Source: Chrysomallon squamiferum (lineage: Eukaryota; Mollusca; Gastropoda; Neomphalida; Peltospiridae). Taken from it: DNA of 64,000 nucleotides. The stretch is taken from the NCBI GenBank assembly GCA_012295275.1, contig CM022679.1, positions 17,124,342 to 17,188,341 on the forward strand, read 5' to 3'. The notes under the pieces are model-generated. The model was not told the origin of the DNA. It saw nothing but the letters and a program-made list of their open reading frames with translations, and searched no databases. Shown piece by piece: positions 28,301-36,300 of the stretch (positions are counted from its first letter, which is position 1; each line of letters starts with the position of its first letter). The translations under genes and the position numbers were made by a program.

Positions 28301-31300
28301 AAAGAATACAAAGTTAATAATACTTACAAATGAAGGTTTGTAGAAAGCTGGACCCAGGGACTGATCTCGGGGTGGGGGGTCCTGTTTTTTCAAAGTACCA
28401 TCTTCACGCTCCTCATAACCAAATGACTGTCCTGGACATGGAATGGATGGTGCTTCTGGTTTTCTATGAAATTTGATTCGACTTGTCAGTAACTTTAAAG
28501 AAAACAAAAATAATTAATATTACCTTATGTCATAAATATTATCTAATATATAAAAAAAAAACTATACAGTATAACAATTAACACTTAATACACAAAAAAC
28601 TAAAAAATCCCATCTAAAACAGAAATAAAGTTAGGCCAGCTAATTCATAAGAAGACCTAAAACAAATAATAAAAACAAAAACTATCAAATAACTTTTGTA
28701 ACAATTATTTATTTTAAGTTACTTTATGAGAAATATAAAGCTAGATAGACCTATATTTATAAGTGACTATTAATTGAAAATAAACAACATATAAGCATAC
28801 CATTCCCCTCCCTTGGGATTCTGGAGCTGATTTGCATATACGTGAAAAATCTGACTCCTTTTCAACCATGTATGTACCAGGTCCAGGAATATCTGGTACA
28901 GTGTGTTGAAACCGTTTGCTTTTATTTGCCATTATTCGACCGCCCTATAAATAAACATATAAGAATATATATAAATTTAGGGGAAAAAAAGAAGAAAATC
29001 AAAGATAGTAACAATTAATAGAAAAGAAAAAAAAAAAATGCAAAAAAAAAATATAAGTAGATTCATTATATGATATTCCTTTAAAATCTATTTCTTTCCT
29101 TTGAAGATGATTTGTAAAATTCTGAAATAACAGCAAAATAAGCAGGATATTTAATAGCTGTCTTGTTTTCTTTCTTTGATTTATCTGCAGAAATATACAA
29201 ACAAAATTAATTATCAATTCACTAAATCTTTTTCTCTTTGGTATCTACTTTTATTCCTTTCTAGCTGTATTTATTTTACTCGTTTCACTATTCAGTTCCA
29301 CATCTGATATGTCCAGGTTGGTTTCATTAGCAGCTGTTACTTTAGGATAATGATTACAGGTATTTGAAAAAAATAAAAAATAAAAAATTGACACCTTTTT
29401 TGTTTTAAAAATTAAGCAATAAAAAAAGTCATTATTAAAATTAGCGAGAGACAAGCTTCATAATAAAATATATACTAGAAAAATATAGTGTGTTTTATGG
29501 CAAGAAACAGTAAACTAGTTTTGATGAACATACTGATAGTAAAATAAATACGTGAGAATTATTGTATGAGATATTGTTTGAAATTAATTGATATGTTTTC
29601 TCTTCAGGTTTTGTAGTGATTAAAACAAAACAAAAATTAAAAAATCAGATACAGATAAAAATAATAAATAAATAAAAATAAACCAAAACAAAACACTAAG
29701 TGTTATAATTTATAATAAATATTCAAAGTTATACAAAAGAATCAAGCCAATTATAAAATGTTCTCAATATTGACACATCTAAATAAATAGCACTTATATT
29801 AATTAATCAAACTCAGAATTTTCTATAACAATTTAGAAATGCAATTATTACTAATTATCACTTATTTAGTATTTTAACATTTATAATATATGTTAGTGAA
29901 ACTAAATAGGCAACCTTTTCACAGAAATAAATTTCTTCATTTAAAAAAAATAATAATAAAAGGAAAAAAAAATAATAATAAAAGGAAAATATTTTGATGT
30001 TACCCTAACAAGAGAACTATTTTTACTGCAAAGATCAGATAAAGGGACATAACTCACTTTAACATCTGTTCTTGGAGGTTGAGGGTCATAATGTCCAGGA
30101 CCTGGTGCTGCTACAACTTGGTCAGTAATGTTCAGAAAGGTTTCCCTACTTGACATAGACATAAACGGAGCATAGCCATCTGAAAACAGTTTCAAAAAGT
30201 TTATATTATTTAGTTCATGTTTTCTGATTTGTCAGTTTTGTTATTTATTATTATTTATTTTAATAAAATGTAATAGGTATATTATTTATGAATACAATAA
30301 TTTAAAACAAAAAATATTTATTTAAAATTATCTGCTAATCATCATCTGAAGATTTTATAATTTGAACTTTAGGTTACCTTCTGGTAGGTTAAGGCATAGG
30401 ATAAAGTTAAAAAAAAGATTAATAATAATAATAACAACAACAACAACAACAACAATATGAATAATAATAATAATAATAATAAAATGGTTTAAAGGTAATG
30501 TTGAAAATGGTTGAGAGGAATTTAATAAAACAAACAAAAACAATTATATAAAACGTATATATTGTTAAAAGTAAAACAGTATCCTCATACAACACATTTA
30601 ACAAAGTTAAATGACTATTAAACATAGCACTAAGATTATTTAACACAGTATTATGGAACAATAATTTTATTATCTTTTTTTTAAACTGGACTTTCTATTT
30701 AATGTGCTATTTGAATGATTTCAGTTAATTTAATAATTTGTTTTCATACGTAAAGAAAACTCACCAAATCAGATGTTTTTAAAACTTGGTGTAATTCATC
30801 TTAGCCAAAAAAGATATGATAAAGTACCATCCCACATCCATTAAATATAATTTGGATGACAATCAGAAATAGACTTGAGGACTCAAGGACTTACAGGAAG
30901 ACCTCATTGTTGGGCAATGTCATTAGTAATAAAAGCACTACAAGTTTCACTTTTTTAAACTTGGGTACTGAGATTTGGCCAGCTTTGTTTACTTTATCTG
31001 TTTAAATGAGAGGACTTCTTGATGACTGCCCATTAATATACTTTACATTATTCATATATGAATTATTTTGTTTTATAACTTTTTGAAGAAATATCAACCA
31101 TAATTATCTAAGGTTAATTTTAATTGTTTAGCTAAAATAATAAATGTGATAATAGTATTTAAATTATAAAAACATGAAATAATAATTGTACATGTTAATT
31201 CCTTTAAAGTTGTGTTATTAAATAAAATATATCTTAAACGTTCATGTATGAATGTATTGTTGGTATAATATGATGTCCATATAGATTGCATATTCATTTT

Positions 31301-31596
31301 GACTTTTATTTGAGTTTTGATTCTCACCATTTGTTCCTGTTATTTTCAGATTCTTACATTTACTCCTATATTTACTGTCTGGCATTAACAAGATCACTGG
31401 ACCCAAAGTACTGGAATGTTTGTTATCATTCATGAAACTAATGCTGCTGCAACATATACAATATAATAACAAAACAATTCTCACCTGCTTTCAACTTAGA
31501 CTTGGGTTGTATAAGAGTATCGTAGGTGCCAGGGCCAACATTGCTGGGTGTGCTCCCAAATGTCACCACAAGATTTCTTTCTGCTCGGTCATACAT
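8377..31596 (-). CDS. STPG2: STPG2 orthologue, sperm-tail PG-rich repeat protein (nine coding exons, 3' end missing)
   Basis: Joined coding exons, in transcript order: 31596-31485, 30179-30058, 28944-28801, 28492-28328, 25231-25004, 21918-21805, 21381-21222, 20844-20594, 8560-8377. They give 493 complete codons plus one base, with no internal stop, and every intron is GT-AG. Sperm-tail PG-rich (STPGR) repeats of the type PGPGxY occur about eleven times: residues 21-25, 63-68, 98-103, 145-152 (degenerate), 173-177, 209-216, 260-265, 306-310, 349-353, 395-400 and 436-440. The N-terminus MYDRA, the block SFGYEEREDGTLKKQDPPP in exon 4 and YRGIHFG in exon 5 match vertebrate STPG2 as I remember it. 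Family knowledge: STPG proteins are expressed in testis and ciliated cells and are linked to flagellar microtubules; the exact role is poorly defined. Human STPG2 is about 460 residues, so this protein is longer. No transmembrane segment or signal peptide is visible. The gene lies head to head with an SDR42E1-like gene. Confidence 0.93.
11845..11867. repeat. Poly-A run
   Basis: More than twenty consecutive A. No retrotransposon body is recognisable upstream on either side. Confidence 0.95.
16271..16310. repeat. (TAA)n microsatellite
   Basis: About eleven uninterrupted AAT units in STPG2 intron 8. Confidence 0.95.
18346..18406. repeat. CA-rich compound microsatellite
   Basis: The word ACACACATGCATGCACACA occurs twice within a CA-rich run, with further CATACACACA units after it. 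Confidence 0.9.
20309..20333. repeat. (GT)n microsatellite
   Basis: Twelve GT units, about 260 bp downstream (minus-strand sense) of STPG2 exon 8, inside intron 8. Confidence 0.95.
20594..20844 (-). CDS. STPG2: STPG2 coding exon 8 (residues 349-432)
   Basis: 251 bp, enters in phase 1 and leaves in phase 0 (donor GTAAAA). It completes the split motif as PGPGSYNISG, then encodes RRGVFGTTSSRIQIF and a second repeat EKPGPAHYQIKD, and ends ELPATIK. It is followed by the largest intron of the gene (12,033 bp). Confidence 0.92.
21222..21381 (-). CDS. STPG2: STPG2 coding exon 7 (residues 296-348)
   Basis: 160 bp, enters in phase 0 (acceptor TTTTCAG) and leaves in phase 1 (donor GTACAAG). It encodes RFQPLKTTTPAPGSYNDP, a basic linker GLKKSPFGQTSVRF (the SPFxxxxxRF element that precedes a PG motif) and ends QP plus G, so the next PG motif is split across the intron. 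Confidence 0.9.
21805..21918 (-). CDS. STPG2: STPG2 coding exon 6 (residues 258-295)
   Basis: 114 bp, phase 0 at both ends, acceptor TTTTCAG, donor GTAAGT. It encodes one STPGR repeat at its start (AIPGPGKYEI), then QFDPREPKLN and a spacer EHPPFMSQAK with the usual PF(M/L)S element. It is the shortest complete repeat module here. Confidence 0.93.
21919..25003 (-). other. STPG2 intron 5 (3.1 kb)
   Basis: AT-rich. It contains one copy of the about 105-bp interspersed repeat at 22,305-22,408, followed by an A15-type run near 22,420. A pure A/T stretch at about 23,545-23,575 could form a hairpin. No gene is seen. Confidence 0.8.
22305..22408. repeat. Interspersed repeat, copy A (about 104 bp)
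   Basis: Matches 30,783-30,888 in the same orientation at about 93% identity by hand alignment (six substitutions and a one-base indel). Flanking sequence is unrelated except that both copies lie in STPG2 introns. On the minus strand one end reads TTTTTTGGCTAAGATGAATT. Confidence 0.85.
25004..25231 (-). CDS. STPG2: STPG2 coding exon 5 (residues 182-257)
   Basis: 228 bp, phase 0 at both ends, acceptor ATCAAG, donor GTGAGT. It encodes KCYRGIHFGKQSS, then the extended repeat APGPGPGEYEPY, then an acidic and charged segment (HEEESSRHDS) and LPRYHEIIVKESKKK, which matches the LPRxxE...EEKK type of segment in vertebrate STPG2. This is one of the two longest coding exons in the window. Confidence 0.94.
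25232..28327 (-). other. STPG2 intron 4 (3.1 kb)
   Basis: Begins (minus strand) with an AT-rich degenerate tandem repeat at 25,265-25,420. The part at about 26,640-27,120 is less AT-rich and more complex than the surroundings, but no coding signal was recognised. Confidence 0.8.
25265..25420. repeat. AT-rich degenerate tandem repeat, unit about 37 bp
   Basis: Three to four units alternate an AATAATAATAAA run with TTTACATAACA, TTAATGTAATAAT or TTTATGTAATAAC. It lies directly upstream (minus-strand sense) of STPG2 exon 5. Confidence 0.5.
28328..28492 (-). CDS. STPG2: STPG2 coding exon 4 (residues 127-181)
   Basis: 165 bp, phase 0 at both ends, acceptor TTTAAAG, donor GTAAGT. It carries the best STPG2-specific signature, IPCPGQSFGYEEREDGTL followed by KKQDPPP and a second degenerate repeat, SLGPAFYKP. 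In this exon the Pro-Gly motif is split by inserted residues, as in the vertebrate protein. The intron before it is only 308 bp. Confidence 0.95.
28801..28944 (-). CDS. STPG2: STPG2 coding exon 3 (residues 79-126)
   Basis: A 144-bp exon in phase 0 at both ends, with acceptor TTTATAG and donor GTATGC. It encodes the spacer KSKRFQHTVPD, then the repeat IPGPGTYMV, then a charged stretch EKESDFSR, and ends SQGRGM. Because both ends are phase 0, skipping or duplicating this exon would not shift the frame. Confidence 0.92.
28945..30057 (-). other. STPG2 intron 2 (1.1 kb)
   Basis: AT-rich intron. A short protein-like stretch on the minus strand near 29,280-29,345 (TAANETNLDISDVELNSE) was tested as an exon and rejected because of phase. 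Nothing else is seen. Confidence 0.8.
30058..30179 (-). CDS. STPG2: STPG2 coding exon 2 (residues 38-78)
   Basis: Acceptor GTTTTCAG and donor GTGAGT enclose 122 bp. The exon encodes DGYAPFMSMSSRETF, a typical STPG spacer (FxSxxxR), then the repeat APGPGHYDP, and ends at DVK in phase 0. Without splicing, the frame continues only a few codons of AT-rich intron. Confidence 0.92.
30421..30480. repeat. Compound (AAT)n(AAC)n(AAT)n microsatellite
   Basis: An AAT run, then about seven AAC units, then another AAT run, in STPG2 intron 1. Confidence 0.95.
30783..30888. repeat. Interspersed repeat, copy B (about 106 bp)
   Basis: Second copy of the element at 22,305-22,408. Similarity stops shortly after GAGGACTCAAG. 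No open reading frame, terminal inverted repeat or obvious target-site duplication is visible, so it could be the end of a longer SINE or MITE-like element. Confidence 0.85.
31485..31596 (-). CDS. STPG2: STPG2 coding exon 1 (residues 1-37)
   Basis: Starts with MYDRAERN, the conserved STPG2 N-terminus, and contains the first PG repeat, NVGPGTYDT. Length is 112 bp. It ends in phase 1 (one base G) before the donor GTGAGA. The spare G pairs with AT from the next exon to make Asp38. Exon size, phase and motif all agree with the downstream exon, so the boundaries are well supported. Confidence 0.92.
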
Positions 31597-31605
31597 GTTT
31601 ACACG
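31597..31605 (-). other. STPG2: STPG2 exon 2, 5'UTR part and acceptor
   Basis: The acceptor (minus-strand TTTTAG) ends at 31606, leaving nine untranslated bases before the ATG at 31596-31594. If the upstream exon ends at 31940, reading back in the ATG frame meets TAG three codons into that exon. The Met of MYDRA is then the first possible in-frame start. Confidence 0.65.
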
Positions 31606-31742
31606 CTAAAATATGTCAGAAAAACGACACAGAAAATATCTGTAAACTCACATCATATAATATTGGTTTTATTTGTGAAATGGGAAATAATCAGATCATT
31701 TTTATCAAATGAATTGTCATTCTCTGTTCATTGGCACTTGCA

Positions 31743-31743
<1 letters not shown>

Positions 31744-31784
<41 letters not shown>
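31744..31784. repeat. (CA)n microsatellite in the STPG2 5'UTR intron
   Basis: About twenty uninterrupted AC units, 140 bp from the start-codon exon. Confidence 0.95.
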
Positions 31785-31787
<3 letters not shown>

Positions 31788-31939
31788 TTATTTATTTCTA
31801 AAATTAAGAAAATAAATTAAACGGAAATCAGCAATTTTGATGCGTTAGGGTAGATAATCAAGATATAATCATTAATAATAAATTACAAATTAATCTATAT
31901 TTGATATTTCAGAAATAAAATGCAACAACAAAAACATAC

Positions 31940-32100
31940 CAACCTTTTCTAAGTTCAAAGATGTCGTGATTAAGAGAGAAAGAAAAAAGATAAATAAAAA
32001 CACCGCAGACTTCAATCATCTGTTAATCTTCCAAGGCATAATTTACTGGTATCCATGGAGAAAAATGGCCGATCACGTTCCGAATCATTTTCTGATAATC
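31940..32100 (-). other. STPG2: Probable non-coding 5' exon of STPG2 (5' limit unknown)
   Basis: On the minus strand a good donor, GTATGT, follows ...AAGGTTG ending at 31940. Splicing to the acceptor at 31606 removes a 334-bp intron and joins a leader with an in-frame stop to the MYDRA start exon. The 3' limit is set by this donor. The 5' limit given is nominal, because the transcription start cannot be read from sequence. This is inference from splice signals only. Confidence 0.4.
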
Positions 32101-32520
32101 GCATCGTGTCGCTATATTTAAAATGTGTAAAACAATCTTAAAAAATTGTTTGTATACATATATGACATCCTGTCGTTGCAATACTTTATCATTTCCCAAA
32201 TATTCGAAAAATTGCGTTTTACGACAATGAAAATAAAAATAAACATTAGTCGTCGGTAAAGCAAGGAGGTAAGACCGATGTTGCGCTGGCGGTAATAAAA
32301 GCAGTAGGTGCATCTACTATATTGTGATATAAATAATCGCAAATATTAACCATTATGTTGTTGAAATATTCTTGTTACGTGTCAGGGGTCTTTTAATATT
32401 CAAATGTTTAAAATAAATAGTTTTGTTAATTTTGTTTTTTAATTTTTATATTTACTTGTTCGCTTGTTTGTATTCTGGAAGTGGAAGTTGGAGTTTTGGT
32501 ATATGTTCATAATGTCGTTT
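31941..32520. promoter_or_regulatory. CpG-rich, probably bidirectional promoter between STPG2 and the SDR42E1-like gene
   Basis: By eye this interval, with its right shoulder to about 32,660, has roughly twenty CpG dinucleotides, against very few per kilobase elsewhere. That pattern is expected of an unmethylated promoter in a CpG-depleted genome. It separates the two divergent genes. A YY1-like element (AAAATGGCCG at about 32,063-32,072) is visible. No convincing TATA box position can be assigned, since TA-rich words are everywhere. The promoter role is inferred from position and CpG retention. Confidence 0.6.
32440..32498 (+). other. Possible non-coding first exon of the SDR42E1-like gene
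   Basis: A plausible donor (GTTTTG followed by GTATAT) ends an exon at 32,498 inside the CpG-rich region. A leader exon is needed because the coding exon starts directly after a splice acceptor at 33,168. The 5' limit is nominal. Other donors between 32.4 and 33.1 kb are possible. Confidence 0.25.
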
Positions 32521-33168
32521 GTTGCAGAGCCACAAGACATAAATATAACAGACAAGCCAGGCTGTATACAAACGTTGTTTGAGAACATTACATCATTTTT
32601 AGCATATTTGAAATGTTCGCTTACATTTTTTTTTTTTTAAATTTTCAGCCTTTGAACATTACCGTAGAATTATAGAATAGATTTAGTTACATATACAAGA
32701 AAGATTTCAGTTTAGTTTCAGTTTTTCAAAAATAATTGATAAAGTGTATGCATAAATATTGTTATCATCTGTTATCAAAGGATACAAATAAAATATTGAC
32801 AAGATTGTAATTTAAAATAAAAAGGTTTTGCTTTTCCTTTATTTTGTATCTTTATCAGAATTGGATATTGATATTACAAAGTTTACTCTGATAGAGAGAA
32901 GAGTACATACACATACAGACACAATACTGGAGCAGTGTGATATACACGAATTATTGTTTCCAACATTTTATGTTAAAATAAGCAATAAGAATATAAAAAT
33001 ATTTTGCTAAAATGTTGTACAGTTTTCTTAATTCTTTTTCAAGCCTATTTTATTTCTGGCAGGTGAGAACATATGATAATCACTTTATAGCTTGTTAGTT
33101 TGTAGCTACAATGACATAATATTAAAATACAAACTATACATATATTTTATTTTATTCTTTAATTTCAG

Positions 33169-33351
33169 TAATCAGTTTTAATGAAGAGAGGCAGTACAAA
33201 TGTTTCAAAGGGTTTACATCTTGTGATAGGTGGTGGTGGTTTTGCAGGATTTTTTCTTGGCAAAAAGCTGTCTCAAATGGGAAACAAAGTCAGATTACTT
33301 GACATTGAGGAGCCTGTGTGGATCATTCCGGAGAAGATAGATTTTATTAAG
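33169..33351 (+). CDS. SDR42E1: SDR42E1-like first coding exon (12-bp leader, residues 1-57)
   Basis: The acceptor TTTAATTTCAG ends at 33,168. The exon begins TAA TCA GTT TTA and then ATG at 33,181, so an in-frame stop lies four codons upstream and fixes the start. It encodes 57 residues ending DFIK. The donor is GTTCCT, which is weak, but it is the only one that joins in phase 0 to GDIRN in the next exon, exactly as in SDR42E1. The TGGxGxxG motif has Ile in place of the usual Thr. Confidence 0.9.
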
Positions 33352-36300
33352 GTTCCTTGTTACATTAAAACATCATCTTTAAATTATTGTTATTAGTATC
33401 ATAACTGATTCAACTGTTTAATTCAGTTACTGATATGTTTGAAGAAAACATAGTGTGTGTACTTACCACATCTTCTTTTCATGACCATCCATGTCAGATG
33501 ACCTTTGTTATTCCTTGTTTGTTTACTTCAGTTTCTAAATCTGAAATTAATTATTTACATACATAGTGTTTAAATGAACATAATTTACTATGTTAGTGAT
33601 GTAAAGGGTTTAATAAAAGTAAATATCCCATGCTAGATAAATTTTAAACATTTTATTATTTTACTTTTACTTTTACTGTATTAAACAGATGTTTTTAGCT
33701 TCAGTTTATTTACAAAGGTGAAAGTTAGTTTTAATTATATGTATTAATAAACAAATATGGATTCATGTTTTCAGGTTCATATAAAAGTAAGTAATTATAA
33801 GTAAATATCATTTCTGCATTAATGTATATTTTTACTGAAGGATACAATTTAGATTCTGACTGAACAAGATAAAACAATTATTTATTTTTAATCCAGATAC
33901 AGTCAGTGGACTTTGTATGAACTATATTCCATCTGGAGTTATTGTTCTTGCAGTATCATGATTGGGAAAATATCATGATATATAAAATATATTGTAACAG
34001 TTTTATCATAGTGCAAGTATTTTGACTAACTGGTCAGACATTAATGTCATGGCATGTTACTCAACATTAAATTGTATAAAAAAATAAGTAAATATATTTA
34101 GTTTTCTTAACATATCAAATTCATATGTAAACTAAATGTTTTTAAGTATGAACCAATAAATATTCAGTTAATCTACAATTGTAATTCATTGCTTAATAAA
34201 TCTTCAAATGGGAATCACTATTTCCTTGATTTTTACCTGCAAACTGTTTGGTAACTGTTATCATTGTTGAAAAACTAAAATTGTTCATTGACACAAACAC
34301 CAGATTGTCATGTAAATTATGTTTGTGTCTCATCAGAATTTCTATGAAAAACCTATCTCACCCCTAAATTTTTTTTTTTATTATTTCATATGTTGTGAAA
34401 TGTTTTACAGAAATTTAATTCAGACACAAGTTAGTTTGAATCACAACACTGATTTGTTCAAAATGAAAGCTTAAAGCAATATGATTATTTTATGAACAGT
34501 CATATTTAAAGATGGATAAAAATAATCATCTAATGTGTTAGCTGCTTTTGGAGCATGTTATTTTTATTTTTTTATAACTATTTTGTGTTGTCTAATAAAT
34601 AACTGATTAAGAGCAAAAAAAGGCTGATATAAAACTGTGGCTTAAAATATGTCAACCTAGTCCAGCTATAAAGGTATATGTTATTTTTATTTATAACCAG
34701 ATGGATGCAAAGCATGATTCAAAAATAGTTTTGTTGAAAGTTAATTTGACTAAATTCGATGATGTGAAAATAACTGTTTTCTAGATTGTTTCAAAACATT
34801 TGTTCTGAATTCTTTTTACCACAAATCAATAAATGTTGTTCTTGATATTTAGACAACATAATCAGAAAATAAATAAACAAAGCTGGAGCAGCCAGCCCAT
34901 GAATTTTAGTCAAAATAGCAACAGATACTTTCACAGGCTCTTTAACCAGATAGGAATGTTCCTACTTTAACACTTACTGAAATAGTACCAGTAAACAGGA
35001 TAGTCAATGGAACTACCTCCTGAAACATCCCATATCTCTTAAATAAACATTTCTAACAACTGTTTTGATGACAACTTTATGTTCATTGTTAACTTATCAG
35101 ACATTATATTATTATATAGCTAGGCTTTCTCTGTCAGTTACAGATTTTTGCTAAATGTTTTAATCATATTTTTATTTAATATTTGATTAATCTGCATTAA
35201 CATTTTTAAAAAGTAAACAGACAAAACATTATTTTAGTAGCAAGTGTATTTGGACAGTTTAGTTTACACTGTCATTATATTATTTCTTTATCGCTTTGAA
35301 GAAGAAAGAATTAATGAAAACATCTAAAAAAATTATATTATGCAGCAGATAAGAAGAAGATGCCAGTATTAAAACATTCAGCTAAAAATGGTTACTTGTG
35401 TCTACATTCTGCAGAAAACATTATCATCTCAAATGTTCTGCTACAGCTGTTCTTGTTGTCCATATAGTCTTAGTGCTAACAGATTGAGATTATGGGAGGC
35501 CACATTTTGAATTCTCATTTACCAAGATGGAAGGTTGTTTTTAGTTCACACAAAAAGAGTGTTAAATAAATATCAAAAAGTGATATAAAATAAATAAATA
35601 AAATAAAATGATAAGATTTTTTCATTGCAGAAAGTAATGAGCATTAATATATTTAACAGTTTTAAAGGCATGAGATGTAAACGTGAATGATATTGTACAA
35701 ATTTATTTTATATTATATAATCATTAGGCCTTAAAAAAAACTAAATAGTTGCTATTCATATCTAAATTTGAAGTGCATGTAGTTTCTAATATATAGATAT
35801 ATAATCTGATTAGGTTCTTTAATGGAGATAACAATAATATTACCACTCATTTTCTGCATTAAATAATGTTCCATTTTGGTTGTTATTTTGTTTTATTTAA
35901 AAGAAGTAAATACAAAGTTGCCAGGAATAAATCTTTATCTTTGGCAATCCAAAGAGTAGATCATTAATAATTTATTCTTGCAACATCAACAATGAAAAAC
36001 TAAATTTTTTTTACTGGTCAACAGCCACAAACAGGTTTACTTTCTTGTAAATTATTCATAGTTTTACAGAGTAAAAAAAAAAACCCAGATGGGAATGACA
36101 GATACTGCAGCCTTGACAATGATTTATTCGCTAATGATATAGATAAAGAAGCAGGGCTGAGTAAATCAATGGCAAAGTTGCAATATCTATCAGATTATCA
36201 GGTGTTTCTTTCTTTCTTTTTTCGGTTTTTGTCATTTTGCTTTGTCTGTTCATTTCTGTGTAAGGTGAGATGTTATGAATACATGAGAACCCTCCCCCAA

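Larger units (their letters stand above)
30180..31484 (-). other. STPG2 intron 1 (1.3 kb)
   Basis: Contains a compound (AAT)n(AAC)n(AAT)n microsatellite at 30,421-30,480 and the second copy of the about 105-bp interspersed repeat at 30,783-30,888. The remainder is AT-rich without a coding signal. Confidence 0.8.

Noticed and set aside
29280-29345. Protein-like stretch TAANETNLDISDVELNSE in STPG2 intron 2
   Set aside because: Its best acceptor and donor would give a 60-bp exon, but exon 2 ends in phase 0, so the exon would open with a stop codon (TAA). It has no PG motif.
32200-32310. Possible RFX X-box (GTTGC...GGTAA near 32,279) for a ciliary gene promoter
   Set aside because: The half-sites have the wrong spacing (five bases) and mismatches. 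Not a supportable X-box without a matrix score.
32023-32313. Minus-strand open frame of 96 codons in the divergent promoter
   Set aside because: Composition is not protein-like and it overlaps the CpG-rich promoter and presumed 5'UTR. The STPG2 start is clearly the downstream MYDRA Met.
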